A DNA stretch of 64,000 bases from Planococcus maritimus (GCF_001687625.2 NZ_CP016538.2:1580501-1644500); one strand, 5' to 3'. Counted from the stretch's first letter, positions 44,232-53,275 are shown. A program made the numbers and translations. Notes: generated from the letters alone by a model not told the origin.

Positions 44232-45269
44232 TTGCCGAACCGTACCAAAAAAGAGCTCTTCCATTTACCGAAGCTTCTACATGGAGAAGACACTCGTTCT
44301 CGGTTAGTCAGCGGTGTCATATTAGATACTTCGAGACGTCACGTTTCATTGATGTTCTTAATGCGCATAATTGATGAGATTCAAACAGGTGGTGGAGATT
44401 ATCTTCAATTGCATTTTTCAGATGCAGAGGGATACCGATTATTCTCTGAAATTCTAGGTCAGACTTCGACGAAAACGAATGATCAATACCTTACTAAAAG
44501 CGAAATTTTAGAACTCATCACTTATGCAAACGATAGAGATGTGATGATCATTCCCGATTTTGATGTTCCAAGCCATTCAAAAGGGTGGTTGAATCTGGTG
44601 AAAGAAAGGTTCGATAAAAAATTTTATAAATCGATCGTGTCAGACTTCGATGACAATCTAGTTGACTACTTTGATAATCCCAGTGCAGCAACACATGTCA
44701 AACACCTGATTGAGGAAATAGCCTCGTTGTTTAAGCAAGATAAATATAGAGGACAGCTCATATTCTCAATAGGCGGTGACGAAGTACCAGGAACAATTAG
44801 CTTTCAGGATGAATATATAAGGTTTATGAACATAGTTTCTAACTATGTCGAGCAATGCGGCTACAAGCCGAGAATGTGGAACGATTCTTTGACCGAAGTC
44901 GGGTTGCATGCATTAAATTCAAATGTAGAGATCGTCTATTGGCAAGAAAGCATGTTGCCCCCCGAGGTTTTCATTTCAAACAATAGAACACTTCACAATT
45001 CGAATTTTTACACTCTAGTGTACAGTCCAAGTAACGACAATATAAATACAGAAGCTATCACTGAACAAATTAACTACGTAAAGGCGTTTCATAACTCATC
45101 TGTATTTTGTTGCAAAGATAATCCTTATCGCGAAGTTAATTCTCAAGACGCCCTTAAAGGTACTGCATATACGTTCTGGACTGAGCGCGGCATTGAACTA
45201 ACTGATGAACAATTATTAGCTCAAATTTTGCCTTTAATAAAAAACTATTTGAACATAAGCCAAAACTAA
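44232..45269 (+). CDS. GH20 beta-hexosaminidase, dispersin-B-like
   Basis: A 345-aa protein. GVILDTSRRH at the start of the barrel, LQLHFSDAEGYR, IPDFDVPSHSKGW, and the catalytic GGDE at residues 181-184 (D183, E184 by this numbering, the same numbers I recall for dispersin B). These are the GH20 single-domain layout that hydrolyses PNAG. TTG 44232 is 8 nt after AGGAGG. There is no signal peptide, so export or an intracellular role is unclear. Divergent from icaADB, so synthesis and degradation of the matrix are paired. icaR is not seen. Confidence 0.87.
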   Translation: MPNRTKKELFHLPKLLHGEDTRSRLVSGVILDTSRRHVSLMFLMRIIDEIQTGGGDYLQLHFSDAEGYRLFSEILGQTSTKTNDQYLTKSEILELITYANDRDVMIIPDFDVPSHSKGWLNLVKERFDKKFYKSIVSDFDDNLVDYFDNPSAATHVKHLIEEIASLFKQDKYRGQLIFSIGGDEVPGTISFQDEYIRFMNIVSNYVEQCGYKPRMWNDSLTEVGLHALNSNVEIVYWQESMLPPEVFISNNRTLHNSNFYTLVYSPSNDNINTEAITEQINYVKAFHNSSVFCCKDNPYREVNSQDALKGTAYTFWTERGIELTDEQLLAQILPLIKNYLNISQN

Positions 45270-45412
45270 CCATGCCTTGGGATATGTCGAACTGATGATT
45301 TTTTAAACCATGACAGTTGACTAAATGCTCTCGTCATTGACTATAGGAAAAACAGCAACTGCAGATGGTTTACGCTGCTAGAGTTGAGTAATGATATAAA
45401 ATGATAAACGTG

Positions 45413-46258
45413 TCATCGGACCTGATGTGAGTTTGAAATCCTTATATTTTTTTTGAAATCTAAAAACTTGGCCATATAAATTTCATTGCGCAGTTTATTA
45501 TTGGTTATTATTGAATTTTTGCGAATACCTTCCGATTCATACCCAATTTTCTCAAAAAGCTTCCGAGCTGGAGTGTTTTCGTCTGAAACAATCAGCTCAA
45601 GACGAGTGATGGCGTTTGTGGCAGCCCATTCTTCTGCTGTTTGAAGGAGGGAGGAAGCAATTCCTTTCCCTTGTGCATCAGCTTGAATCCCAAGGAGCAA
45701 GGCAGCACGATGACTAGCTCGCTTGGCCTCATTCCCTACGGCCATCAAATAACCGACATACTCCCCGTTTAAAATAGCAAGAAAGGCGATTGAATGACCG
45801 CTTTGATTCCACTCAATAATCTGCTTTTTCATTTTTTGTGTAGACAGTGCTCGTTCCTCTTTTCCGTACAACAGAAAGTCCGATTCTCCTTCAATTTGCT
45901 TCTGCAACTCTGCGAGAAAGCGCGCGTCGCTATGTCTAGCTTGGCGAATAAGCAAAATATCTTTATTTTCATAATCATTATTTCCGCCGTTTTTATCCAG
46001 AAGATCCATTCTTTCAAAACTGACAAAACGATTTGGTTTAAATTCCTTGACTCTGTAGCCGTGGTCGATCCAAGCATGAAAATACTTAGAGGGCGCTTTA
46101 GTCTTTTCCCACCAACTTTGATTTAAATAGGCACTGTTAGGTAGGTTCTGGCCAATAATCTTTTCAACTTCAGAAAGGTGTAGCGTCAGGAGTGGTTCTT
46201 TTGCCATGGAAAAATAGTTTGCTAATGGAATATATTTCTTTTCAAGCGCTTTAGTCAT
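45413..46258 (-). CDS. DUF7662-GNAT fusion protein, copy 1
   Basis: 281 aa. The N-terminal part (about residues 5-85) has the pattern LSEVEKIIGQNLPNSAYLNQ…WW, then HAWIDHGYRV, matching the DUF7662 domain. The C-terminal part (about 98-265) is a GNAT acetyltransferase (QADAQGKGIASSLL, ARKLFEKIGYESEGIRK). A paralogue with the same layout is at 52113. ATG 46258 is preceded by GAAAGGAA. The DUF7662 part may bind a nucleic acid or protein that the acetylase modifies; this is speculation. The gap 45270-45412 is empty. Confidence 0.82.
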   Translation of the reverse strand: MTKALEKKYIPLANYFSMAKEPLLTLHLSEVEKIIGQNLPNSAYLNQSWWEKTKAPSKYFHAWIDHGYRVKEFKPNRFVSFERMDLLDKNGGNNDYENKDILLIRQARHSDARFLAELQKQIEGESDFLLYGKEERALSTQKMKKQIIEWNQSGHSIAFLAILNGEYVGYLMAVGNEAKRASHRAALLLGIQADAQGKGIASSLLQTAEEWAATNAITRLELIVSDENTPARKLFEKIGYESEGIRKNSIITNNKLRNEIYMAKFLDFKKNIRISNSHQVR

Positions 46259-47408
46259 TAGTTTTAATTCCTTTCAATCTCAATCAATTTTAATTAGTTG
46301 AATTACAGCGTTCGGTAACGCCTTTTGTTTCAATACTATTTATGAAGACTCTTTCTTTAAAGTATCCTGTGTTAATTCTCTATTACACTCTTTAAAATGC
46401 TCGTATTTCTAAAGAAAACCTCCTGAATGATAACGAAATATAGAATCATTGGCTGAGGTGTTTCTAGCACCATCACTTCTACTTTGCATCACTTTTTATT
46501 TTTTTGTAAAAACTAACCGATGGCAGATCACTTGAGCCGAGTTCTGGTGTTCTATTTTGAAAGAAGAAGTTGCCAGAAGGGACTCTGTCTGTAGTGATGT
46601 CCTTTCCTTCTTCTCGTGGTTCTGGAACGTTGTGGAGGATCTAAAGAATGCAAAAGAAGTTTATTATTGCATTACCGAAAGAAACATACCGCTGAGACTG
46701 GATATTCACACATTCTTTCATTTTCCAATTTCAGTAGGACAACGTACTTTTAACTTGAAAAGATCTTTATTAGGTGAATATGAGCCTTAATGTTCATTGA
46801 AAGATGTGTACCACAGAACTTATATACCCATTAACATGAGGTATATTTATATTTTTTGAAATTAAATACATATTTTAGAACTATACATTTATATAAAAAA
46901 TTTAATATTAATAAATTGTAGATATAAAGTTATTTTTATTTGGGATATTAAGGTATTAATGAAGTGGTTATATTGGTATTTTCTGAAATAGAACATATAT
47001 TAGCAAAAAGCGGAGGGCGAAATTTTTTTATCTTAAAGCTGAAAAAGATCAATATTGCAGAGATGAATGAGCCGAAGGGGCATATGACCCCTTATCGGAA
47101 GCGAAGAAACTCTGATACGGGTTTCTTCTTTTTTTATCTGTAGAACTGTACTTATACGAACGCTATAAAAAATATATAACTTATTAAAAAGGATTTGGTA
47201 TAAGTCCGATGAATTACATAACTAATAAAGAGGCTATGAACTAAAGAAAAATTTAAAACAAAGAGAGCGAAGGAGGACAAAGAAAACAAGTGAACAGTTC
47301 GGTGACAATTTTTTGAGATAATCTATATTGAGGAATAATCGATAAAGCGAAGAGAATAGTAGACAAGAGAGAACCCTGGAATAAAACAATTGCTAGAGGA
47401 GGAAAACA
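46259..47408. other. 1.15-kb gene-poor stretch with gene remnants
   Basis: Very AT-rich. It holds an unconvincing open frame (46557-46790, no ribosome binding site) and a coding relic at about 46964-47115 ending in AEGAYDPLSEAKKL-stop. That relic is followed by the hairpin GAAGAAAC / GTTTCTTC plus T7 (47103-47135) and a CTTATACGAACG half-res-like sequence at about 47150. No intact gene seen. Confidence 0.5.
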
Positions 47409-47639
47409 ATGGATGGGCTGCTGATTTTGAAGGTTGTCACTATCATACTTGGCCTTGCAATATTAATAGGAGGAATATTTTACCGAAAAAAAGATCACTA
47501 GGGATTTAGCGAAGGGGCTTCACCAGGGGTGTACTCAGGTTCGTTTCTTGCTTATATAATTGTGCTTATTTTTAGTTTCTTGTTAAGTATAGGACCGTGG
47601 TGGCTAGCTAAAACAGTCATTATATTTTTGGTAACGTGA
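47409..47639 (+). pseudogene. Small two-helix membrane protein interrupted by an in-frame TAG
   Basis: ATG 47409 follows GAGGAGG and encodes 30 residues (one helix, MDGLLILKVVTIILGL…, ending YRKKDH) to TAG 47499-47501. The same frame continues for 45 codons as a second coherent hydrophobic segment (SFLAYIIVLIFSFLLS) to TGA 47637. The uninterrupted protein would be about 76 aa. Either a nonsense mutation or a short 30-aa product is made. Confidence 0.6.
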
Positions 47640-47754
47640 TAGATTGAAAATTAGCAGTCGATCTTCAAAAATTTGCGCTGAAGAAACCTTTAGAACTTTT
47701 AACTGAATATAAGTTTACATATTGATGGATTATCGGAAGCTCTTAATAATACTT

Positions 47755-47796
47755 AAGGAGAAAAGAGGCTGTACGCAGCATATCTTTTCTCCTTTT
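47755..47796 (+). terminator. Hairpin after a decayed gene tail
   Basis: AAGGAGAAAAGA / TCTTTTCTCCTT with an 18-nt loop and TTTT; it follows the KFTYDGLSEALNNT-like relic (about 47690-47754) and precedes a TTTTTCGAACAC sequence. Confidence 0.7.
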
Positions 47797-47962
47797 ACAT
47801 TTGCGGATAGTCATTTTTCGAACACGTTTAGTTACTTGGTATCTCAGAAATAAAATCAAATATATCTTAAAGTCTGATTATCATATAGTTCTCAATGGAT
47901 AAAATTGGTATAGTTGAGCTGGCTTAATTTTTTTAGATCCTCAACATAAGGGAGGCGTTTAA

Positions 47963-48412
47963 GTGAGTAAAACAGTGAAAGTATTTATTAGTTTGGCACT
48001 TATAGGACTTATTTTTTTCGGAGGTTTTATCGTCGGCAATATGAGTAAGGCAGAGATTATGAAAGAAATAAAAATTGGGTATCAGGACATTGAAAAATCA
48101 AGCAATGTGATATACGAAAAAGTTTTTACCGACATAGAAAATCCAACTATTATTGATAATTTCATTATGATTTACTTAAACGCCAAGGCAATTGATGATC
48201 CAAATATTGATTTGGAAAAACCTGATATGGACATTGAGTTAACTAATCCAAGTGCTTCTGTCAGTTTAATTGATTCAAAAGTATGGTTTGTAGGTGACGA
48301 CGCACTTATTGGAAGACGAGCAGGCGAGAGTTGGGATCAGATTGCTTTTTATAAAACTGATGAAAGTGATGCCAAATATATAAAAGAAATTGTTGGTTAC
48401 CAAGCAAAGTAA
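47963..48412 (+). CDS. Membrane-anchored hypothetical protein
   Basis: 149 aa from GTG 47963, with GGGAGG upstream. One N-terminal helix (about residues 6-25, ALIGLIFFGGFIVG), then an extracytoplasmic acidic domain (ENPTIIDNFIMIYLN, KVWFVGDDALIG). Family not recognised. It lies just after the 47.7-kb repeat element. Confidence 0.65.
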   Translation: MSKTVKVFISLALIGLIFFGGFIVGNMSKAEIMKEIKIGYQDIEKSSNVIYEKVFTDIENPTIIDNFIMIYLNAKAIDDPNIDLEKPDMDIELTNPSASVSLIDSKVWFVGDDALIGRRAGESWDQIAFYKTDESDAKYIKEIVGYQAK

Positions 48413-48490
48413 CAAGTTTGAACGAGGTTTTCAGAGGCTTAAAAATCAAGAAGGATCCTGCGGAAGGACTTTAATTTGTATTGCTAGTAG

Positions 48491-48867
48491 ATATGTACTT
48501 TTTCGCTTCATAACTCTGTACTTTTATTTTGCACTACACACATATTAACGGGGTGCTCTACTGAATCTCAAAAAGTTCGTACTGGGCAAGCTAATGTAGG
48601 GGAAGAAACCTCATATGCAGCAATTGTAAGAGTAAATGAATCGTTTCCGGTGGCAATGAAAACCAAGGCAAATATATTGTTCAGCTAGAGATTGGAGAAA
48701 TCAAAAAAAGAGTACCAGCAGAGGTTCTTCCGCAGGAACATCTTGTATCAAATTATTTAGATGAAGGGACAAGGATTTTTTCAGTGAGCGAAAATAGAAA
48801 TATCTTACTTGCCGAGAAAAAAGGTGAAAAAGAGCGGGAGATTTTCGAAAGACAAAATAATGAATAA
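48491..48867 (+). pseudogene. Frameshifted, 5'-decayed lipoprotein gene
   Basis: A lipobox-like ILTGCSTES at about 48545-48565 is followed by coding sequence (AIVRVNES) that shifts frame near 48645. It continues as GKYIVQLEIGEIKKRVPAEV and on to TAA 48865-48867. No start codon remains upstream of the signal-like VLLLF segment. It is a relic of a secreted lipoprotein. Confidence 0.6.
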
Positions 48868-48893
48868 ATCGGTTGGCAAAGCTGTACCTAGAT

Positions 48894-49088
48894 TTATTTG
48901 TTCTCTGATTTTTTGTTTGAATAAAAAATATAGGCAGCATTTAGAATGAACAAGACTATTGCAGATGTTAAAAAAGCAAGTATTGCAGTTAAGTTAGGCC
49001 CCGTTATTAAGTGGAAAATAGCAGCCAAAATAAATGCAGTAAAGCCAGCCATACTCATTTTCCATCGGGAATTTTCTATTTTCTCCAT
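48894..49088 (-). CDS. Small membrane protein (64 aa)
   Basis: Two transmembrane helices (about residues 13-33 and 36-56) between a charged N-terminus and an SNKKSENK tail. AGGAGG precedes ATG 49088. Convergent with the lipoprotein pseudogene. Function unknown. Confidence 0.68.
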   Translation of the reverse strand: MEKIENSRWKMSMAGFTAFILAAIFHLITGPNLTAILAFLTSAIVLFILNAAYIFYSNKKSENK

Positions 49089-49278
49089 TCTTTTGATCCT
49101 CCTATGTGATGAAATAGTAGTTGCCTTAAAAATAGCAGTTCTGATGCTTTAATTTGGATTACCTTAAAACGATTACTGTCTCTAGTATAATCTATGATAC
49201 ATAATATTCTCTTCAGCCGTTTTCTGTAACCCTTAATTCAACTTGACGTCTAAAAATGAAATAAGGGGGAGTCAGAAA

Positions 49279-49767
49279 ATGAAAACTAACTTATTATTAT
49301 ATATGCTGGCTATTTTTATAATCATTGGCTGTTCTCAAGAAATGGAAGTTATTAAGCATGGAAAAGGCAATCGTACTTCTGCAGAAAGCCCAAAGAATAC
49401 ATCTCAAAGACCCCCTAATTTGAAAATAAGTGTAAATGACAAAGAATTTGTTGCTGCTCTGAATGGCTATTCTTGGAGTTATTACGATGAAGCAGAAAAG
49501 GGCATGGCCGGTATAGAAGCTGAAGCTATATCTGTTTCTGACTTAATCGGGAATCGGGAAGCTCCTGTCGTCAATTCGGATACATCTATTGAACTGAAAT
49601 TTGAAGAAAAGCCAACTTTTTACGAAGTATATGTTTTGGGCTCTGTCCCTCTTAAGGGGGGAACTGACGTAATTTTAGATAGACAAGTCGGGAGAACAGT
49701 TTATGAAGTCAAAGCCACCTGGGAACAAGGGACTGGATACTACGTTTTTCCTTTAACGATTGAATAG
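49279..49767 (+). CDS. Lipoprotein of unknown function
   Basis: 162 aa from ATG 49279 (AAGGGGGA upstream). Signal peptide with lipobox IIGC (about residue 18), then a small beta-rich domain including NGYSWSYYDEAEKGMAG and ending TGYYVFPLTIE. This is the pattern of Bacillales lipoproteins with a C-terminal immunoglobulin-like part. Followed immediately by a fragment of another gene. Confidence 0.7.
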   Translation: MKTNLLLYMLAIFIIIGCSQEMEVIKHGKGNRTSAESPKNTSQRPPNLKISVNDKEFVAALNGYSWSYYDEAEKGMAGIEAEAISVSDLIGNREAPVVNSDTSIELKFEEKPTFYEVYVLGSVPLKGGTDVILDRQVGRTVYEVKATWEQGTGYYVFPLTIE

Positions 49768-49799
49768 ATTTTTCAACACCAATTCTGGCTAATTTTTGA

Positions 49800-49949
49800 A
49801 TACAACTTAAGTCCATTTTGATGACAAATGGTCAAAATTATACCGGCTATTTTGCAGAAGGTAACTATTCGTTCCTGGTGACAGGCGATGAAGACAGTAT
49901 AGGATTGGAACAAGTGGAGGAGATCCTGCAAGCCATTGAGTTGAAATAA
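49800..49949 (+). pseudogene. C-terminal fragment of a DUF4367-like protein
   Basis: 50 codons open to TAA 49947, reading …TGYFAEGNYSFLVTGDED… and ending EEILQAIELK, typical of the last repeat of DUF4367 (outer-surface, sporulation-type) proteins. No start or ribosome binding site; the 5' part is gone. Confidence 0.55.
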
Positions 49950-49964
49950 AATGCCGCATCTGAA

Positions 49965-50000
49965 AAGAAGAAACTCCAGCGTGAGTTTCTTCTTTTTTTG
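49965..50000 (+). terminator. Terminator after the DUF4367 fragment
   Basis: AAGAAGAAACTC / GAGTTTCTTCTT with a short loop and T7. Confidence 0.88.
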
Positions 50001-50116
50001 TATCACAGTACATCTATGAACGATTTCCTTCCCAATAGTTGAAAACGGATCCACCGTTAATCACAGTGAATCCTTTCAACAAGCGATCATTTCACACTTC
50101 TTTTATTTGTATTCGA

Positions 50117-51157
50117 TCATTCCCCAGGCAGCAAGACAATTTTCCCTAATTTCCCTGTTTTTTTAAAGTACACTTGAGCTTCTGGAGCTTGTTCGAGTGG
50201 GAAAGTCTTATCGATAACGGGTTCAATTGTGCCTTCTGAAATGGCTTGGAGCATACGTTTGAATTCTTCAATCGTGCCCAAAACAGAACCGTAAAACGTA
50301 AGATGTTTTAAGTACAAGGTTCTAAAGTCAAGGTCTGTGTGTTGTCCTCCTGCAGAGCCAGAGATACAGAATTTCCCGCCTTTTTTCAAGACTTGAAGAG
50401 AGGTGGAGAACAGGGCATCGCCTACAACGTCTAGAACAGAATCCACTGGGCCTCCATTTACCTCGAGTATGTCCTTGGCTAGGTGAGCTGATTTGTAAGA
50501 CAATACGTGTGTGGCCCCCAGCTTTTTTAATTTATCGGTTACAGCTAGGTCGCCAACGATCGCAATGACCTTAGCGCCAAATACCTTTGAGGCAATTTGT
50601 ACGTTTAACGATCCAACCCCTCCGTTTGCGCCAGTTACCACTATAGTCTCGCCAGAATGAGCTTGAATTTGTTCTGTCATATGCCAGGCCGTCATCCCAC
50701 TAACAGAAAATACAGCACTTTCCGTGTAGTTCGCGAGCGGCATATCAAAACAAAGTTCAGCCGGCCAAACTACGTATTCCGCATATCCACCATCATATTC
50801 CGAACCGATAAAAGACATATCCTCTGAGATGTGTTCCGTTCCTTCCTGGCCACTCGAAGTGAAGGGAAACAGCACAACATCTTTGCCGATCATGGATTTA
50901 TCTACACGGTTTCCAGCTTTTACGATGGTGCCTGCTATATCTGAACCGGGTGTCCTTGGGAAGTGAACACCTTCTGGGCGCCATCCGGACTTCGAGTCAG
51001 TGCCATAAGCGCCTTCTCTCATCCAAATTTCCGTATTATTGATGGCACAAGCTTTTACTTGGATAAGCACATCGTTTTCTCCTGGTTCCGGGATCGCTAG
51101 TTCCACAAGCTGGAGCTTGTCTACATCACCATATCCTGTCACTTGAATAGCTTTCAT
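50117..51157 (-). CDS. MDR-family NAD(P)H:quinone-oxidoreductase-like dehydrogenase
   Basis: A 346-aa medium-chain dehydrogenase/reductase. GroES-like N-terminal domain (about 1-130) without the catalytic zinc ligands; the cofactor motif VTGANGGVGS (about residues 173-182). It fits the zinc-independent quinone oxidoreductase/crotonyl-type group. AGAGGTGG precedes ATG 51157. Substrate unknown. Confidence 0.88.
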   Translation of the reverse strand: MKAIQVTGYGDVDKLQLVELAIPEPGENDVLIQVKACAINNTEIWMREGAYGTDSKSGWRPEGVHFPRTPGSDIAGTIVKAGNRVDKSMIGKDVVLFPFTSSGQEGTEHISEDMSFIGSEYDGGYAEYVVWPAELCFDMPLANYTESAVFSVSGMTAWHMTEQIQAHSGETIVVTGANGGVGSLNVQIASKVFGAKVIAIVGDLAVTDKLKKLGATHVLSYKSAHLAKDILEVNGGPVDSVLDVVGDALFSTSLQVLKKGGKFCISGSAGGQHTDLDFRTLYLKHLTFYGSVLGTIEEFKRMLQAISEGTIEPVIDKTFPLEQAPEAQVYFKKTGKLGKIVLLPGE

Positions 51158-52112
51158 CGAATGACCACCTCTTAAAGTTTGATTTTGTAGTACAGACTGC
51201 AGTTACACTTTTCGTTGATAGCTAATGCATCTTTGATCCTTTATTAAACTATGGGGGAGGTTATTGTCAGAGTCAATGTATGTATTCTTATAGGTTTTGG
51301 CGACTAGACTTGTAAATGGAAGCTCGAGCTGCATAGAAAAATAGGCTGTCGAATCAGTTAACTGGCAGCTTCACATGTGAATTAGAAAACTAGTCGATAC
51401 TATGAATGAAAAGAACTAACACCTATTTGATTGTACGGGCTATGGACCAGAACCTTATATTGTTCAAGGAAACTTTGTGGGAGTAAGTAACATGTAATAA
51501 ATAGTGCACGATAGGAAAGAGGGGATTTCTAGTTATTAGAAGTTCCCTCTTTTTCAATGCAAATGAGGTCGTTCCAGCGATAATTTTAAAGTGTAGCGAA
51601 TGTTCAAGTTAGAATAGACGATCCAAAACGCTATTGTGTCCTCTAATAAAACGCCAACTTTCACGATTTCCGACCAGAAAACCCAGGCGAATTGCTTATA
51701 TTTTCATTTGGATCATTACTTTTATAAGGGGTTTCCATTTTAAAAGGTTTAGTTTTCTATTTTAATGGGTATTTATATATATGGAGGGATGCTAAATGAC
51801 TACCCTCTAGAAAATACGCTAAAAAATAGGTTGCATGTATAAAGAGATATGTCTAGTGAGCTTACTCTCTTTATATGCGGATTCGATCACTTAGAGATTC
51901 AAGTCGCATAAATTGATACAAATTTTGGTTCTTATAAGCAATTTGCAAAACAGAAAATTAGCACCTCAATTTGATGATTTAAACAGGTAAAATGCTTTAG
52001 ACTACAGCGCTATAAGCAAAGCCGCAAAGAATCTATAGATTCTTTGCGGCGTTTTTTCTAAGGCTCTCATGAAGGGGCTATCAAATTACGATTTTCGAAA
52101 GGAAGTAATTGA
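51158..52112. other. 0.95-kb stretch without intact genes, containing orphan terminators
   Basis: Hairpins at about 51519-51556 (AAAGAGGG…CCCTCTTT plus T), 51837-51876 (TATAAAGAG / CTCTTTATA) and 52021-52056 have no intact gene in front of them. A short protein-like tail (YGPEPYIVQGNFVG) ends just before the first hairpin. I read the region as a graveyard of deleted genes. Confidence 0.45.
52021..52056 (+). terminator. Perfect 30-bp palindrome plus T6
   Basis: GCCGCAAAGAATCTA and its exact complement, then GTTTTTT. No upstream gene remains. Confidence 0.85.
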
Positions 52113-52901
52113 ATGGAACTGGCATTGGAAAAGAAGTATCGTTCGTTGGCTGCGTACTTTTCAGAATCGGCTAATCAAACGATTACATTGAAGTTTGAGG
52201 AAATTGAAAAGATTATGGGATACAGTCTTCCTAGCAGCGCCTATTTGAATTACAGTTGGTGGAAAAAAACAAAAGCCCCTGCGAGACATTATCAGGCATG
52301 GACAGCTGCAGGCTATTTTGTGAAATATGTACAGCCTAATCAATATGTCGTGTTCGAGAAAACGGAAGCTGTGCCGGAAAATGAGGGACACCAGGATGTC
52401 CTGATCATCCGTCCGGCTTTGCATGGAGATGCCCGTTTTCTGTCAGTCTTGTATAAAAAATCGAAGATGGAATCGAAGTTTCTCGTATATGGACAAGAAC
52501 AACAGGAAGCATCGGCGAAAAAAATCAGACAGCAAATTATCGAGTGGAACCAAAGTGGGCGATCAGTCATCTTGCTGGCTATTTTAAACGGCGAGCATGT
52601 TGGATACATGAAGATTGCGGGGAATGATTCGAAACGAGCTGCTCACCGGGCAGAAGTCGATCTGGTGGTTCAAGCCCATAACAATGATATGAATATCCTT
52701 TCTGCCTTGATCCAAAAATCAGAGGAGTGGGCGGCAGAAAAAGGCATCAAACGTTTTGAAATCACGATATTGGAAGAAAACGCGCAGGCCCGTAAGTTGT
52801 TTGAGCAGAATGCTTATCAAGTAGAGGGCATTCGAAAAAGCTCAGTCTCGGTTCACGATACGCTGCAAAACGAAGTCTATATGGGCAAAGTTTTCAAATA
52901 A
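52113..52901 (+). CDS. DUF7662-GNAT fusion protein, copy 2
   Basis: 262 aa, with the same two-part layout as 45413-46258. DUF7662-like N-terminus (FEEIEKIMGYSLPSSAYLNY, WW, QAWTAAGYFV) and a GNAT domain (LVVQAHNNDMNILSALI, ARKLFEQNAYQVEGIRK). The acetyl-CoA loop is less canonical (HNNDMN instead of QGKG), so catalysis may be altered. GAAAGGAAG precedes the ATG; a terminator follows. Confidence 0.82.
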   Translation: MELALEKKYRSLAAYFSESANQTITLKFEEIEKIMGYSLPSSAYLNYSWWKKTKAPARHYQAWTAAGYFVKYVQPNQYVVFEKTEAVPENEGHQDVLIIRPALHGDARFLSVLYKKSKMESKFLVYGQEQQEASAKKIRQQIIEWNQSGRSVILLAILNGEHVGYMKIAGNDSKRAAHRAEVDLVVQAHNNDMNILSALIQKSEEWAAEKGIKRFEITILEENAQARKLFEQNAYQVEGIRKSSVSVHDTLQNEVYMGKVFK

Positions 52902-52924
52902 AAGCGAGAAAAAATATACTATAG

Positions 52925-52964
52925 AAAAGACTAGGAAGTGGCAAAGCCCATTCCTAGTCTTTTT
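52925..52964 (+). terminator. Terminator after DUF7662-GNAT copy 2
   Basis: AAAAGACTAGGAA / TTCCTAGTCTTTT with a 13-nt loop; also usable leftward for the - strand gene at 52977. Confidence 0.88.
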
Positions 52965-52976
52965 CAGTCTGTGCTT

Positions 52977-53195
52977 CTAATCTGAAATCCTTCTTGCTTC
53001 AGAGCGCTTTTTACTGCTTAGATTCTTGATTCTCCAAAGGAAAAATAGTGTTGCCAACACGTAAAACACTGTAGTTAAAATAATGAAGATTTGGTCATCA
53101 GCAAAGGAAAAACGGCCATTTGAAAATACCAGCAAGTAGATAGTCCAGATTCCAACAAACTTGAGCAGCTGATTCACCAGATTTGATTTGAGCAT
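52977..53195 (-). CDS. Small membrane protein (72 aa)
   Basis: Starts MLKSNLVNQLLKFVGIWTIY; two helices (about residues 10-26 and 36-56) and a basic SSKKRSEARR tail. AAAGGAA is about 7 nt upstream of ATG 53195; the upstream extension is rejected. Convergent with the DUF7662-GNAT gene. Function unknown. Confidence 0.65.
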   Translation of the reverse strand: MLKSNLVNQLLKFVGIWTIYLLVFSNGRFSFADDQIFIILTTVFYVLATLFFLWRIKNLSSKKRSEARRISD

Positions 53196-53275
53196 GCCAC
53201 CATTCCTTTCGCTAACTCGACTTCCATCACTTGATCGATAGAAAAAGGTATATTTTCTTAACAAGGGATTTATGA

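Noticed and set aside
46557-46790. Open + strand frame of 77 codons starting at TTG
   Set aside because: No ribosome binding site, odd composition (Trp/Phe/Cys-rich), no recognisable family; treated as non-coding.
46964-47145. Open frame from GTG through the YDPLSEA relic region
   Set aside because: The relic tail is in another frame and there is no ribosome binding site; kept only as part of the remnant description.
29501-50000. Insertion sequence or prophage explaining the AT-rich island
   Set aside because: No transposase, integrase, terminal inverted repeats or phage structural genes were found; only a small serine recombinase is present.
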